A stretch of DNA of 41,323 nucleotides from an uncultured Clostridia bacterium (GTDB taxonomy: Bacteria > Bacillota > Clostridia > TANB77 > CAG-508): contig CALXKC010000007.1 in assembly GCA_944388775.1 (NCBI GenBank), positions 1 to 41,323 of the forward strand, written 5' to 3'. Position 1 is the stretch's first letter; each line of letters opens with the position of its first letter. Below the pieces are notes generated by a model that was given only the letters and a program-made list of their open reading frames with translations, did not search any database and was not told the origin of the DNA. A program made the translations under genes and the position numbers. Below are positions 16,858 to 24,492 of this stretch, piece after piece.

Positions 16858-17074
16858 GTGATAAAAATAAATGTTGAAAAAATTTTAAAGGAACAAGGAA
16901 AAACTAAATCATGGCTTTGTGATGAAATGGACATTTCATTTTATAATTTAAATAAAGCCATTAAAAGTGGCAAAAAATCAATAAGCTACAAATACTTAGA
17001 ACGGTTTTGCAAAAGCTTTAAATTGTAGTTTTGATGATTTGTTAACGATTGTAGATGATGACAAAGAAAAATAA
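16858..17074 (+). pseudogene. XRE-type HTH regulator, frameshifted
   Basis: From the GTG at 16858 (GGAGAG upstream) the frame gives an XRE-like helix-turn-helix of about 56 residues (SWLCDEMDISFYNLNKAIK) and stops at 17028. Skipping one base in the TTTT run near 17004 restores the usual family end FAKALNCSFDDLL, running to the TAA at 17074. One extra T in a homopolymer is thus the likely lesion or sequencing error. It probably regulates the divergent membrane-protein set. Confidence 0.6.
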
Positions 17075-17079
17075 TTATA

Positions 17080-17331
17080 TTATCTTGCAAATATCTTTTG
17101 AATTTCTTTGTCTATCTTTTTATTTAATTTTATTGTTTTCCAATTATTTTCTCCATATTTATGTATGTATTCTTTATGCTTATCCATAAGTTGATTTATT
17201 TTTTTATTGATTACAATTTCTAAATTTTTTCTATATAAACTTACTGTTTTAATTCCTGCTTCTCTCCAATTTTCCTCCTGTAAAGATTTCTTTATATCTT
17301 CCAAAATGTTCAATGCTATTTCTTTTTTCAT
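17080..17331 (-). CDS. Small lysine-rich helical protein, unknown
   Basis: 83 residues, highly charged and probably all alpha-helical or coiled coil (NKKINQLMDKHKEYIHKYG). The ATG at 17331 is chosen because AGGAG lies 10 bases upstream; a TTG further upstream lacks a site. It follows the 99-residue gene with a 13-bp gap. No family recognised. Confidence 0.5.
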   Translation of the reverse strand: MKKEIALNILEDIKKSLQEENWREAGIKTVSLYRKNLEIVINKKINQLMDKHKEYIHKYGENNWKTIKLNKKIDKEIQKIFAR

Positions 17332-17344
17332 TTTTTTATAACTC

Positions 17345-17644
17345 CTAACTATTTCTATCAAAATCTAATTCTATTTCCGTGTTATCATTCAACACTAATT
17401 TAAAACTATCTTTATTAATTGAACTATAAAAGCTATTGACTTCATCTAAGTTTATTTCTACATCATAATCTTCTATATCATCACGAACTGAATTATTAAT
17501 TGAAAGTATTTTGTCTTTTATTATAAAAATACTTTTGTTTATTGTTATTAGAGTTTTTATAGTTCCTTTTAGATAAATATATAAATCTTTTTCTTCATTA
17601 AAATAAAAATATTTTTTAAACTCTTCAAATGTTATTTCTTTCAT
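17345..17644 (-). CDS. Small acidic protein, unknown
   Basis: 99 residues, acidic, with alternating beta-strand-like stretches and an acidic C-terminal strand (NDNTEIELDFD). Its layout loosely resembles the 88-residue protein at 18175-18441, including a hydrophobic I-I-x-D/L-K-K-I strand pair, so the two may be distant relatives. GAAGGA lies upstream of the ATG. Divergent from the XRE gene at 17779; the gap holds a dyad TTTAC-CA-GTAAA near 17705-17716. Confidence 0.5.
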   Translation of the reverse strand: MKEITFEEFKKYFYFNEEKDLYIYLKGTIKTLITINKSIFIIKDKILSINNSVRDDIEDYDVEINLDEVNSFYSSINKDSFKLVLNDNTEIELDFDRNS

Positions 17645-17778
17645 ATTTTTTATTCCTTCTTTCTTCTTTTTTGTTTCCAGTCAAGAAACTTGTATTTTGT
17701 CGATTTACCAGTAAAACGATTTTATCATATTTATATTATAAAATCAATAAAAATAAATTTTAAGGAAATAATATTGAT

Positions 17779-18042
17779 ATGAACAAGTTTATTAAATATA
17801 ATGATAAAAGTTTAAATGTCATCGGCAAAAAGGTTAGAAAATACAGAGAAACTAATAATTGGTCTTTAACAGATTTATCAAATAAATTGATGCTTATAGG
17901 AATTGATATTCCTAAATCTTCATTACAAAATATTGAAACTGGTAAAAGAGTTGTTAAAGAATATGAGTTTTATGCACTCTGCAAAATTTTTGGTGTTTCG
18001 ATGGAGGAAATGTTAAAAGATTTTATAAAAATTTTAAAATAA
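17779..18042 (+). CDS. XRE-family HTH transcriptional regulator
   Basis: 87 residues: a single Cro/C1-type helix-turn-helix (IGKKVRKYRETNNWSLTDLS, then SSLQNIETGKR) covering most of the protein. It probably binds the divergent promoter region to the left (dyad TTTAC-CA-GTAAA). AAGGAA lies upstream of the ATG. A terminator follows immediately. Candidate repressor of the element. Confidence 0.8.
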   Translation: MNKFIKYNDKSLNVIGKKVRKYRETNNWSLTDLSNKLMLIGIDIPKSSLQNIETGKRVVKEYEFYALCKIFGVSMEEMLKDFIKILK

Positions 18043-18043
18043 A

Positions 18044-18076
18044 AGAATTTACATTTTAAAATGTAGGTTCTTTTTT
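18044..18076 (+). terminator. Terminator of the XRE gene
   Basis: AGAA-TTTACATTTT pairs with AAAATGTA-GGTTCT, followed by TTTTTT. Confidence 0.75.
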
Positions 18077-18148
18077 GCATAGATGACTTGTTCTGCCCAT
18101 AGCCTATTTGTTATTTTCTATAATTTCAATCACTTAAAATAGGGGGCA

Positions 18149-18172
18149 ATAAAAGACTAGCAAAAGCTAGTC
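18149..18172 (-). terminator. Terminator of the serine recombinase operon
   Basis: On the minus strand GACTAGC, TTTT loop, GCTAGTC, then TTTTATT, just after the stop at 18175. Confidence 0.8.
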
Positions 18173-18174
18173 CT

Positions 18175-18441
18175 TTATTGTTGTATATCTATTTCAAAAT
18201 CTTTAAATTTTAAAATAATATGCCATATATTCACTATTTTTATTTTTTGTATATAATCCACACTAATTATAAAATTTTGATATTCTCCATTAGATAAAAA
18301 TATCTTTTTCTTGTCTAGTGCTATTTTTGTATTTTGTAAAATAATTGTACTACTAATTATTCCTCTAATATTTATATGTGTAGTTATATTTCTAAAATGT
18401 TTTAATAATATATGTTTTAATATGTTATATTTTATTAGCAT
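18175..18441 (-). CDS. Small protein of unknown function
   Basis: 88 residues, isoleucine- and lysine-rich, mostly beta-strand-like after a basic N-terminal helix. Last gene of the recombinase operon, overlapping the 60-residue HTH gene by seven bases. GAGGA precedes the ATG. No family recognised. Confidence 0.5.
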   Translation of the reverse strand: MLIKYNILKHILLKHFRNITTHINIRGIISSTIILQNTKIALDKKKIFLSNGEYQNFIISVDYIQKIKIVNIWHIILKFKDFEIDIQQ

Positions 18442-18617
18442 TTTTTAATTCCTCTTTCTTTTAATATTGCATAAAATGATGTTTTTCCCATCTTTAATGC
18501 CTTATATGTTTCTACTCCTGATTGCTTTTTATTTATATATTTATTTAATTGGTCTTGTAATTCCTTTTCGTTTATATTTAGTTTTGGTCTACCAACTTTA
18601 TTTTTTGTATTATTCAT
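18435..18617 (-). CDS. Stand-alone resolvase-type HTH protein
   Basis: 60 residues: KVGRPKLN near the start, then a helix-turn-helix resembling serine-resolvase C-termini (SGVETYKALKMGKTSFYAIL). The adjacent recombinase ends with the same plan: YGRPKVEI, then ITATKGIELTGLKRNKFYDF. Thus it looks like a free copy of the recombinase DNA-binding domain. Its ATG overlaps the recombinase stop (ATGA), so both are made together. It could compete for or help recognise the same sites; that is inference. Confidence 0.65.
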   Translation of the reverse strand: MNNTKNKVGRPKLNINEKELQDQLNKYINKKQSGVETYKALKMGKTSFYAILKERGIKKC

Positions 18618-19225
18618 TTTTTATCACTTCTTTCATATATTTTAATAAAATCATAAAATTTGTTTCTTTTTAGTCCTGTTAGCTCAATTCCTTTTGTTGC
18701 CGTTATTTCTCCATTTTTCCATTGTTCGTAAACCTCTCCAAAATTTGATGGTATTTCAACTTTAGGTCTACCGTATGGTCTGCCTTGTTCTAGTGCAAGT
18801 TTTATCCCATCTGCTTGAGTTCTTAATATTGTAGTTCTTTTGTTCTGTGCTTCCCAACAAAATATTTCAAAAACAATATTTCTAATCATTTTTGCTAATG
18901 GTTTTACACTCTCATCATCATAATTGAGATTAAGAGATGGCATATTCAACACCCTTATATTAATTCCATTTTCCATAAAATATTGCCACTCCTTTCTTAA
19001 GTTGTCATTCCTCCCTAACCTGTCAAGGTCATCAATAACCAATGTATCTCCTTTCTCCAAGCATTTTTTTGCGTATAAATAACCTGTCCTATCAAAGTTC
19101 TTCCCACTTGCCTTGTCATAATATATATTTTTTTCAAGTATTCCAATTTTTAAAAATTCCTCTATTTGTCTATCTAAATTTTGTCCCTTTGAACTTACTC
19201 TTGCATATCCAATAGTTTTTGCCAC
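18614..19225 (-). CDS. Serine recombinase (resolvase/invertase family)
   Basis: About 203 residues, the length of small resolvases. The catalytic domain opens with TIGYARVSSKGQNLDRQ (catalytic serine about S11), with the family motif DDLDRLGRN and a C-terminal GRPK linker plus helix-turn-helix. GTG at 19225 is preferred because GGAG lies nine bases upstream; ATGs at 19234 and 19240 are alternatives. It would resolve multimers or invert DNA. A candidate res site lies immediately upstream (19255-19366). Confidence 0.88.
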   Translation of the reverse strand: MAKTIGYARVSSKGQNLDRQIEEFLKIGILEKNIYYDKASGKNFDRTGYLYAKKCLEKGDTLVIDDLDRLGRNDNLRKEWQYFMENGINIRVLNMPSLNLNYDDESVKPLAKMIRNIVFEIFCWEAQNKRTTILRTQADGIKLALEQGRPYGRPKVEIPSNFGEVYEQWKNGEITATKGIELTGLKRNKFYDFIKIYERSDKK

Positions 19226-19254
19226 ATTTATCATCTCCATTTCATATTTTTTAT

Positions 19255-19366
19255 GTTTAGAAAAGTGGTTTTAACTTTCTAAATGTTTATAAAGTATTTT
19301 GACCACATTTCTAAACAAGAATTTCATATATTTTTTATTGTTTAAAAAAGTATACTTTTATAAACA
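19255..19366. other. Candidate res site for the serine recombinase
   Basis: Two dyads: GTTTAGAAAAGTGGT (19255-19269) against ACCACATTTCTAAAC (19302-19316), 14 of 15 positions; and a 28-bp near-perfect palindrome at 19339-19366 centred on GTATAC, with outer arms TGTTTA/TAAACA. All share a TTTA-type core. The layout (one crossover-like site plus a two-dimer accessory site) beside the gene is as in resolvase systems. The 28-bp palindrome could also end the upstream transcript. Confidence 0.5.
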
Positions 19367-19367
19367 G

Positions 19368-19430
19368 TCATTTTTTGCCTCTTCCAGCAATAATTAAAAC
19401 AATTATTATTTGTATTATTATTAAGTACAT
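19368..19430 (-). CDS. 20-residue hydrophobic micropeptide
   Basis: The ORF has GGAGG seven bases before its ATG. The peptide is MYLIII, then QIIIVLIIAG, ending in the basic tail RGKK: a single membrane span with a positive end. This matches the size and pattern of type I toxin peptides (Ibs-like, 18-19 residues) or of membrane micropeptide regulators. It lies between the 137-residue-type gene and the res site/recombinase, reading the same way. No clear antisense RNA was found opposite. Confidence 0.6.
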   Translation of the reverse strand: MYLIIIQIIIVLIIAGRGKK

Positions 19431-19480
19431 ATTTTATCCTCCGTTCATATTTCTTCTATATATTTTTACCATTTATCATT

Positions 19481-19879
19481 TTAAAATTCTTCACTTGCAA
19501 CAAATATACTACTTTTTGTTACTGATGTGTTTCTATTTATTTCTAATAATTCGCTATCATTTAATTGTTTTGTATATTCTATTAAATCATTTATGTTTTT
19601 TCTTTTTGCTTTTGTATTATCTAATATTTTACTTTTTCCTAATCCATTTGAAGTTGCATAATATCTTCCCTTTTCCTGATAAAACTTACTTATATGTAAT
19701 GATATTTGATTTTTATAGTTATATCTCAATGCAAATTCTAAATAATGTTCATCATCTATTTCTAGTCGTTTTACTAGTGTTTTTTCGTTATGATATAGAT
19801 AATATTCAGTATCTAGCTTCCAAGCATTATTACACTTGTCATTTATCTTTAGTATTTGTTCTCTTGTAATTTTTCCCAT
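19481..19879 (-). CDS. Protein of unknown function
   Basis: 132 residues from the ATG at 19879, which has GGAGGG eight bases upstream (a TTG at 19894 is less likely). It begins GKITREQILKINDKCNNAW and ends in a mixed helical tail. It is soluble and I do not recognise a family. It heads a minus-strand run with the micropeptide and the recombinase. Confidence 0.6.
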   Translation of the reverse strand: MGKITREQILKINDKCNNAWKLDTEYYLYHNEKTLVKRLEIDDEHYLEFALRYNYKNQISLHISKFYQEKGRYYATSNGLGKSKILDNTKAKRKNINDLIEYTKQLNDSELLEINRNTSVTKSSIFVASEEF

Positions 19880-20051
19880 TTCTAAACCCTCCAATTTTTA
19901 AATTTGAAATATTAATAATACGTTTTGTTAGCTCGAATTTTTATTACAACTAACATATAAAAGAATTTTTGGCATAAGAAAAACACCTACCTTTCCAATA
20001 ATTTTTTCACATCTATTGAAAAAACAAGTGTCTTTATGATAAAATATATAT

Positions 20052-20136
20052 TAGTAATATCTTTCAATAGATATGCTACAGGTTTTGAGGTGTTTACTAG
20101 TTTGGCGACAGTTACACCTCAAAATTTTTGTTTTTT
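20052..20136 (+). ncRNA. Candidate small RNA with strong terminator
   Basis: Promoter TTGAAA (20016-20021), 18-bp spacer, TAAAAT (20040-20045). The terminator stem TTTTGAGGTGT (20083-20093)/ACACCTCAAAA (20114-20124) is followed by TTTTTGTTTTTT. The 20-nt loop includes GGCGACAG. Bases 20062-20072 are the exact reverse complement of 20011-20021, across the -35 box. No good ORF lies inside. Target unknown. Confidence 0.5.
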
Positions 20137-20169
20137 GAAACTATAAGTATAATATCATATTTTTTAAAA

Positions 20170-20225
20170 TGTGTCAATAGCAAAATTAGTTCTTTCGCTA
20201 CAGTCCCAACGGTTACGTTGTTTTT
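20170..20225 (+). ncRNA. Second candidate small RNA
   Basis: Weak promoter TTGAAA (20135-20140, in the tail of the previous terminator), 17-bp spacer, TATTTT. Terminator CAACG, GTTA, CGTTG, then TTTTT (20207-20225). It shares CAATAG and GCTACAG with the first RNA, suggesting a duplicated unit. Confidence 0.35.
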
Positions 20226-21504
20226 AAATTGTAGAACTTATGTTTGTGTTTATTTGTATGATATCGGGGTTTTCGATTTATCCAGCAAATTTTAAAATAA
20301 AAAAATTTATTCTTTTAATGTTATACATTTTAAATTAATATATATGCTTACAATTACAATATAATATTGCTTATTTCTTGTTCCTAGTAAAACTAAATAA
20401 TAAATATCTTAATTTCAATTTTTTATAACTTACTTAGAAAAGTAATAAAGTTTTAACCTGTTTTTATTACTAAAAAGCTAAAACTTCGTTCTCATTATTC
20501 TATTTTTCTTTAAAATAAACATTTTATTATATTCGTACTTGTATATTTATCTGTATGTCATATATTTATATATTTCTATTACTAAGTAATTATACATTTT
20601 TCTGTTCATATATTATTTATATTTTTTCAGCCATTAAAAAAATTATTTTAATCAAAACAACTTCATATTTCTTTAGTTCATTAATTACAAAAATCTAGGA
20701 GAATTCTTTTTTAATATTATATAAAGACTAAAACCTTGATTTTATCGATGTGACAATTCATTGTACTATACATGTTTGCTTTTTATTCCTTTTGTCCTTT
20801 TTTCTAAATATCTAAAAAAATATTCATTATTTTATATCAAAAAAATTATTATAAACAAATAAAAACGAAACTATAAGCATTTTATCACAAATTTTAAAAA
20901 AAGTAGATAGCTTAGAAAATACTTGATTTTATCAATTATACTATTAATCTATTGTACTTTAATAATTTTAGATATAGAAAATTTTAATTTTATTTTTATT
21001 TTACTATTTAAAGTTTATTTGTATATAAGTCGTTTTCTTTTACTTGCATCTTTCTTCTTTTATCTCTTAAATATTAAAACTTCATTATTGTAGTGTTTAA
21101 AACTTAAATACTATATGTGTTAATTAATTCTAGTACTGGTTGTTTTTTACTGTTTTCTTTTCATTTATTAATGTCTATACCAAATATGTATTAATCTTTT
21201 ACTAGATTAATTATTTTACTGTTTTTTATAAAATATGATTATTATGATTTCTTTTAACATTTCTTCTATTAATATGAAAATACCTATTTCTATACATATA
21301 ATGAAACTAATTTATTTTTTGTCTTTTTTGTTATTTTTTCTTTACAAGTATATTTTCTTTTTTATTTTTATACCAGACATACTTTTTATAGATTTAAAAA
21401 ATCCATTTTTCAACTTTCTAAAAATTAAAAAATTTCAAATTCAAAAAAATGAGGGGGAGGCTATTTTACTTATCACAAAATATTCCCCCATCAATTTTCT
21501 ATAT
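20226..21504. other. 1.3 kb of extremely AT-rich non-coding DNA
   Basis: No ORF with a ribosome binding site. Degenerate repeats recur: GAAACTATAAG at 20138 and about 20868, each followed by TTATCA/TATCAT-like and poly-T/A tracts; CTTGATTTTATC near 20733 and 20923, each followed by a TATTGTACT- or CATTGTACT-type block. It could be a replication or cis-regulatory region, or decayed sequence. Nothing decisive was seen. Confidence 0.4.
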
Positions 21505-21954
21505 TCATTTCTCTAAAATTTTACTTAGTTCCTCTTTCAAAACGCCTTCATCTATTTCATAATTTATAAATAATCCTCTATATTCTTTCAACTTTTTTTT
21601 AATTCTAGTTATATTCCTTATTATATTAAGGTTAAAATCTATATTTAAAAGTTTAGGTATAATAGAATAATGCCATTTTATAATTCCGTATTTTTCATCA
21701 TCTTCTTCATATAACCATTTTTCGTATAGATTTTCTTCTTTTTTAGGTATATATGAAAAATACTCATCTTCTTCTGTAAATTCTTGATATCCTTCATGTA
21801 CAAGCATAGTATTTACCTTTTCTCCAGTTACTGTTAAATCTGTTCCCAATAATATAGTTATAACGTATCCCATATCACTGACTTTTAAATATTCTTCTCT
21901 CTCATCAAAAATTTCTTCTATATAATTTAATAATTTAATGTTTTCTCTTTCCAT
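21505..21954 (-). CDS. Protein of unknown function, weakly antirepressor-like
   Basis: 149 residues, acidic. The segment VITILLGTDLTVTGEKVNTMLVHEGYQ, followed by a tyrosine-rich stretch and GIIKWH, faintly recalls winged-helix KilA-C/antirepressor domains of phages, but this is weak. A good GGAGG lies before the ATG. It is preceded by the multi-hairpin block and followed by the long non-coding region. Confidence 0.55.
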   Translation of the reverse strand: MERENIKLLNYIEEIFDEREEYLKVSDMGYVITILLGTDLTVTGEKVNTMLVHEGYQEFTEEDEYFSYIPKKEENLYEKWLYEEDDEKYGIIKWHYSIIPKLLNIDFNLNIIRNITRIKKKLKEYRGLFINYEIDEGVLKEELSKILEK

Positions 21955-22003
21955 TTATAACCTCCAATTCTTACTGTTTTTGCATGTTTTAAATATTATT
22001 AGT

Positions 22004-22247
22004 ATTCAGTTACATTTTTTGTTAATTTCTTGCTTCGCATGAACTCAATGGATAAGAAGTAATAGCGTTGCTATTAGCTTCTATCCATATTTTGATTCTT
22101 TAATTTCTTTTAAAAAGTTTACCTCTTTCTATAATAAGAAAAAGAAAGGTAAAGAATTTTAGAACAAGAATAATTTGATACACAGCGTGTAGAAAATTAT
22201 TCTGTATATACAACGAAGTAGATATATACCCAAACATGTAACTGAAT
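22004..22247. repeat. 244-bp multi-hairpin block closed by a 12-bp inverted repeat
   Basis: Outer arms ATTCAGTTACAT (22004-22015) and ATGTAACTGAAT (22236-22247) are perfectly complementary. Inside lie successive hairpins. At 22048-22088 there is an 18-bp stem with two single-base bulges and a 3-nt loop. At about 22119-22155 TTTACC/GGTAAA pairs with inner TTTCT/AGAAA. At about 22168-22202 AGAATAATTT/AAATTATTCT pairs with inner TACAC/GTGTA. Last is GTATATA/TATATAC. It is either a folded RNA or a small inverted-repeat element; it codes for nothing visible. Confidence 0.65.
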
Positions 22248-22251
22248 TTTA

Positions 22252-22761
22252 CTACTCAAAAAAAATATACTGTCCTTTTTCTGTTATTCTATTTCTTTTC
22301 ATAAAATCTATAACTTCCACTTTATTAAGTACTTTGTTGCAAAAAATTGAACTAGCATTTTTTTTGTTATAATCTATTCCAATGTATTGACCTATTTTCT
22401 TTTTCCTATATTTATTTTTTTGTACAACTCCTTTTGAATCTTTAGTTTTTATTTCTTCTGGAACTGAACCTTCTAAAATATTTCTAAATAGTGTAATAGT
22501 TTTTTGAGCATAAGTCCCAAAAATTTTATCTAACTCAAAATTATCATATATATGTTTAATCTTTTTTCTTTTAAAAGCAAATTCTTGATAATTATATTTA
22601 GACTCTTGTATTAATTTACAATTTGGCAACATATCACATATCATATTAAAAACGAAATTATCTTTTGTTATTATTACTACATTTGTTTCTTGGCTCATAT
22701 CTCTATTCACTCTTTTTATAGCTTGATATATTTCACTTGCTACTAGTTGTTTTCTATACAT
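22252..22761 (-). CDS. Helicase-like protein, C-terminal part after in-frame UGA
   Basis: The frame is continuous with the gene at 22813-24156: only one UGA codon (22813-22815) separates them. This part holds AIKRVNRDMSQ, which looks like helicase motif VI (Q-x-x-x-R-x-x-R), so the two parts form one protein of about 634 residues. An internal ATG at 22761 has no good ribosome binding site. The piece would be made only by read-through, if at all. Confidence 0.6.
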   Translation of the reverse strand: MYRKQLVASEIYQAIKRVNRDMSQETNVVIITKDNFVFNMICDMLPNCKLIQESKYNYQEFAFKRKKIKHIYDNFELDKIFGTYAQKTITLFRNILEGSVPEEIKTKDSKGVVQKNKYRKKKIGQYIGIDYNKKNASSIFCNKVLNKVEVIDFMKRNRITEKGQYIFFE

Positions 22762-22812
22762 TTCAAAATCCCTATCATTAAGTTCGTAAATATCTCCATG
22801 CTTTCCTCCATT

Positions 22813-24156
22813 TCACGTTGGGGCTGATATAAATATATCTTCCCCTATTTCATCATAAGTTTTCCTAGAAAAATATAAATATTCTAAAACAATTTCTTTA
22901 TCTGGTAGATATGGAGTACATGCAATAATAACATTTTTCATATTTTTATAATCATTGTTACTTCTTAAATTAGCAAAATATGTAGATTTATATCCTGTAT
23001 AATCTCTATTTGCACTTTTCATATTGTCAATTATTAAAGTTTCATTTTTACCTAAGTCATCTGCTATTTTACATATTACATCTCTATAATTTGAATACTT
23101 TTCTTTTCCTGAGGCACTAGAATTTTCAAATATTTGAATGATGTTCCATTTTGAATAATCTAATACGCTTTCATACTCTTTAATATTAAATAATTTAGGG
23201 TTTAATTTATAAGCACCATTTAATTTTGCAGAAGCATCTAAAATAAAATTGTTGCTTAATTTCCAATATTCTACATTCCTATCTATTGTGTAAAGAATAT
23301 AATTTTCAATAAGACATGTTCCATTATAAAAATGCCATATATCTTCTATTCTGTGTATTAATTCCTTTTTTGTTGTTTCTAGTCTTTTTAAGAATTCATC
23401 TTCTATATTTTCATATATCAATTTTTTTAATTTATTTATCAGCTTTTTTATAATTTTTTTGTCCGTTTTCGCATTGAAGAAATGTCTTTTGTTGTCAACA
23501 GTTGATAAGGTTTTATCTAATTCCTCCACAATTTTCCCAAATAAAGAAATTAGATTTTTATTTGCTAACTTGCTTTCTATTTCTTTTATGTTTGCTAAAG
23601 AAAATGTTTTTATTGTAGATAATGAAAACCATTCATCTATAATTAGCAAATCTCTATCCTCTTTAAATTTTTTTATCATCCCTTTGTCATTTGCTAACAT
23701 TTCATATAATCTTTGTGTTATAGCAATTATTGGATATATTTTTAATTTTATTTTTATATCTTTTTTGCTTTTTACAGTATCTTCATTTATTGCAAAGGCT
23801 ATTTCTTCTCTAAATGCTTTATTTATTTCTTTTACCATTTCTTGTCCACTTCTTTTAGTTTTTGCAACATAAATTGCTCCTTTTTGTTTTGGATATGTAT
23901 ATTTGTCAATTAATGCAATTAAAACATCATGTGTCTTTCCTAAACCACATTCACGAGGTTCTATTTTAAATCTATCTCTATTAAAATATATAAACTTGTT
24001 GTCTACTATATCAAATTCATTTTGCCCATTTATGATATCCTGAATGAAATTTTTTTTATGAAATTTTAATTTCGCTATGTTGCAATTTTTTATATCATAT
24101 TCTTTTTGTCTATCTAAATATTCTACTGCTGTTAATACATTATTTATTCCCTTCAT
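22813..24156 (-). CDS. Helicase-like P-loop ATPase, N-terminal part
   Basis: 447 residues up to the UGA. Walker A is ECGLGKTHD (about 69-77) and Walker B is LLIIDEWFSL (D174, E175), an arrangement like DEAD/DEAH-type superfamily 2 helicases. Motif VI lies beyond the UGA. Such proteins serve replication of plasmids, phages and integrative elements. The stop falls in ACG-TGA-AAT; TGG (Trp) to TGA is the simplest change. The start has GGCGGTG upstream. It sits downstream of the two small excisionase-like genes. Confidence 0.65.
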   Translation of the reverse strand: MKGINNVLTAVEYLDRQKEYDIKNCNIAKLKFHKKNFIQDIINGQNEFDIVDNKFIYFNRDRFKIEPRECGLGKTHDVLIALIDKYTYPKQKGAIYVAKTKRSGQEMVKEINKAFREEIAFAINEDTVKSKKDIKIKLKIYPIIAITQRLYEMLANDKGMIKKFKEDRDLLIIDEWFSLSTIKTFSLANIKEIESKLANKNLISLFGKIVEELDKTLSTVDNKRHFFNAKTDKKIIKKLINKLKKLIYENIEDEFLKRLETTKKELIHRIEDIWHFYNGTCLIENYILYTIDRNVEYWKLSNNFILDASAKLNGAYKLNPKLFNIKEYESVLDYSKWNIIQIFENSSASGKEKYSNYRDVICKIADDLGKNETLIIDNMKSANRDYTGYKSTYFANLRSNNDYKNMKNVIIACTPYLPDKEIVLEYLYFSRKTYDEIGEDIFISAPT

Positions 24157-24224
24157 ATATTACACCGCCTTGTTGTTTAAATTAATTCTTCTAGCACATA
24201 AAAAAATATGTGCTAGGTACTTTT

Positions 24225-24476
24225 TTATATGTCCATATTTTTTATAGACAATATTTTTCTAATTTTTTCTCTTTCTAAAAAATGAATTCTCCAATGTCCT
24301 CCTACCACTTTTGTTTTCACCAAAGAATTTTTGGCAGGTTTTCCAACTTTTTTTACTAAAGTTCTATACACTTCTGGTCTTGAAGTATAAATATCTATTG
24401 TTTTTGAGAAGTAATCTACATTGATAGTAGTTTCCTGTTCTTCTACAGGATTTTTAACTATTTTTATTCTTCCCAT
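24225..24476 (-). CDS. Small DNA-binding-like protein (paralogue of next gene)
   Basis: 83 residues. The C-terminal half, VGGHWRIHFLEREKIRKIL, matches in plan the neighbour's KIGHWQIEHKKLLRIL, so the two are probably paralogues of a winged-helix excisionase-like fold. GAGAGGA precedes the ATG. Spacing to the next gene is 16 bp. Role in excision or regulation is inferred. Confidence 0.5.
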   Translation of the reverse strand: MGRIKIVKNPVEEQETTINVDYFSKTIDIYTSRPEVYRTLVKKVGKPAKNSLVKTKVVGGHWRIHFLEREKIRKILSIKNMDI

Positions 24477-24492
24477 ACTTCCTCTCTCCCTT

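Noticed and set aside
20226..21504. Short plus-strand ORFs, e.g. about 21235-21516
   Set aside because: Ile/Phe/Leu-rich frames typical of random AT-rich DNA, without ribosome binding sites.
22813..22815. UGA recoded as Trp or Sec (alternative code or SECIS)
   Set aside because: TGA ends several normal genes here, Trp is TGG, and no SECIS-like hairpin was seen after the UGA.
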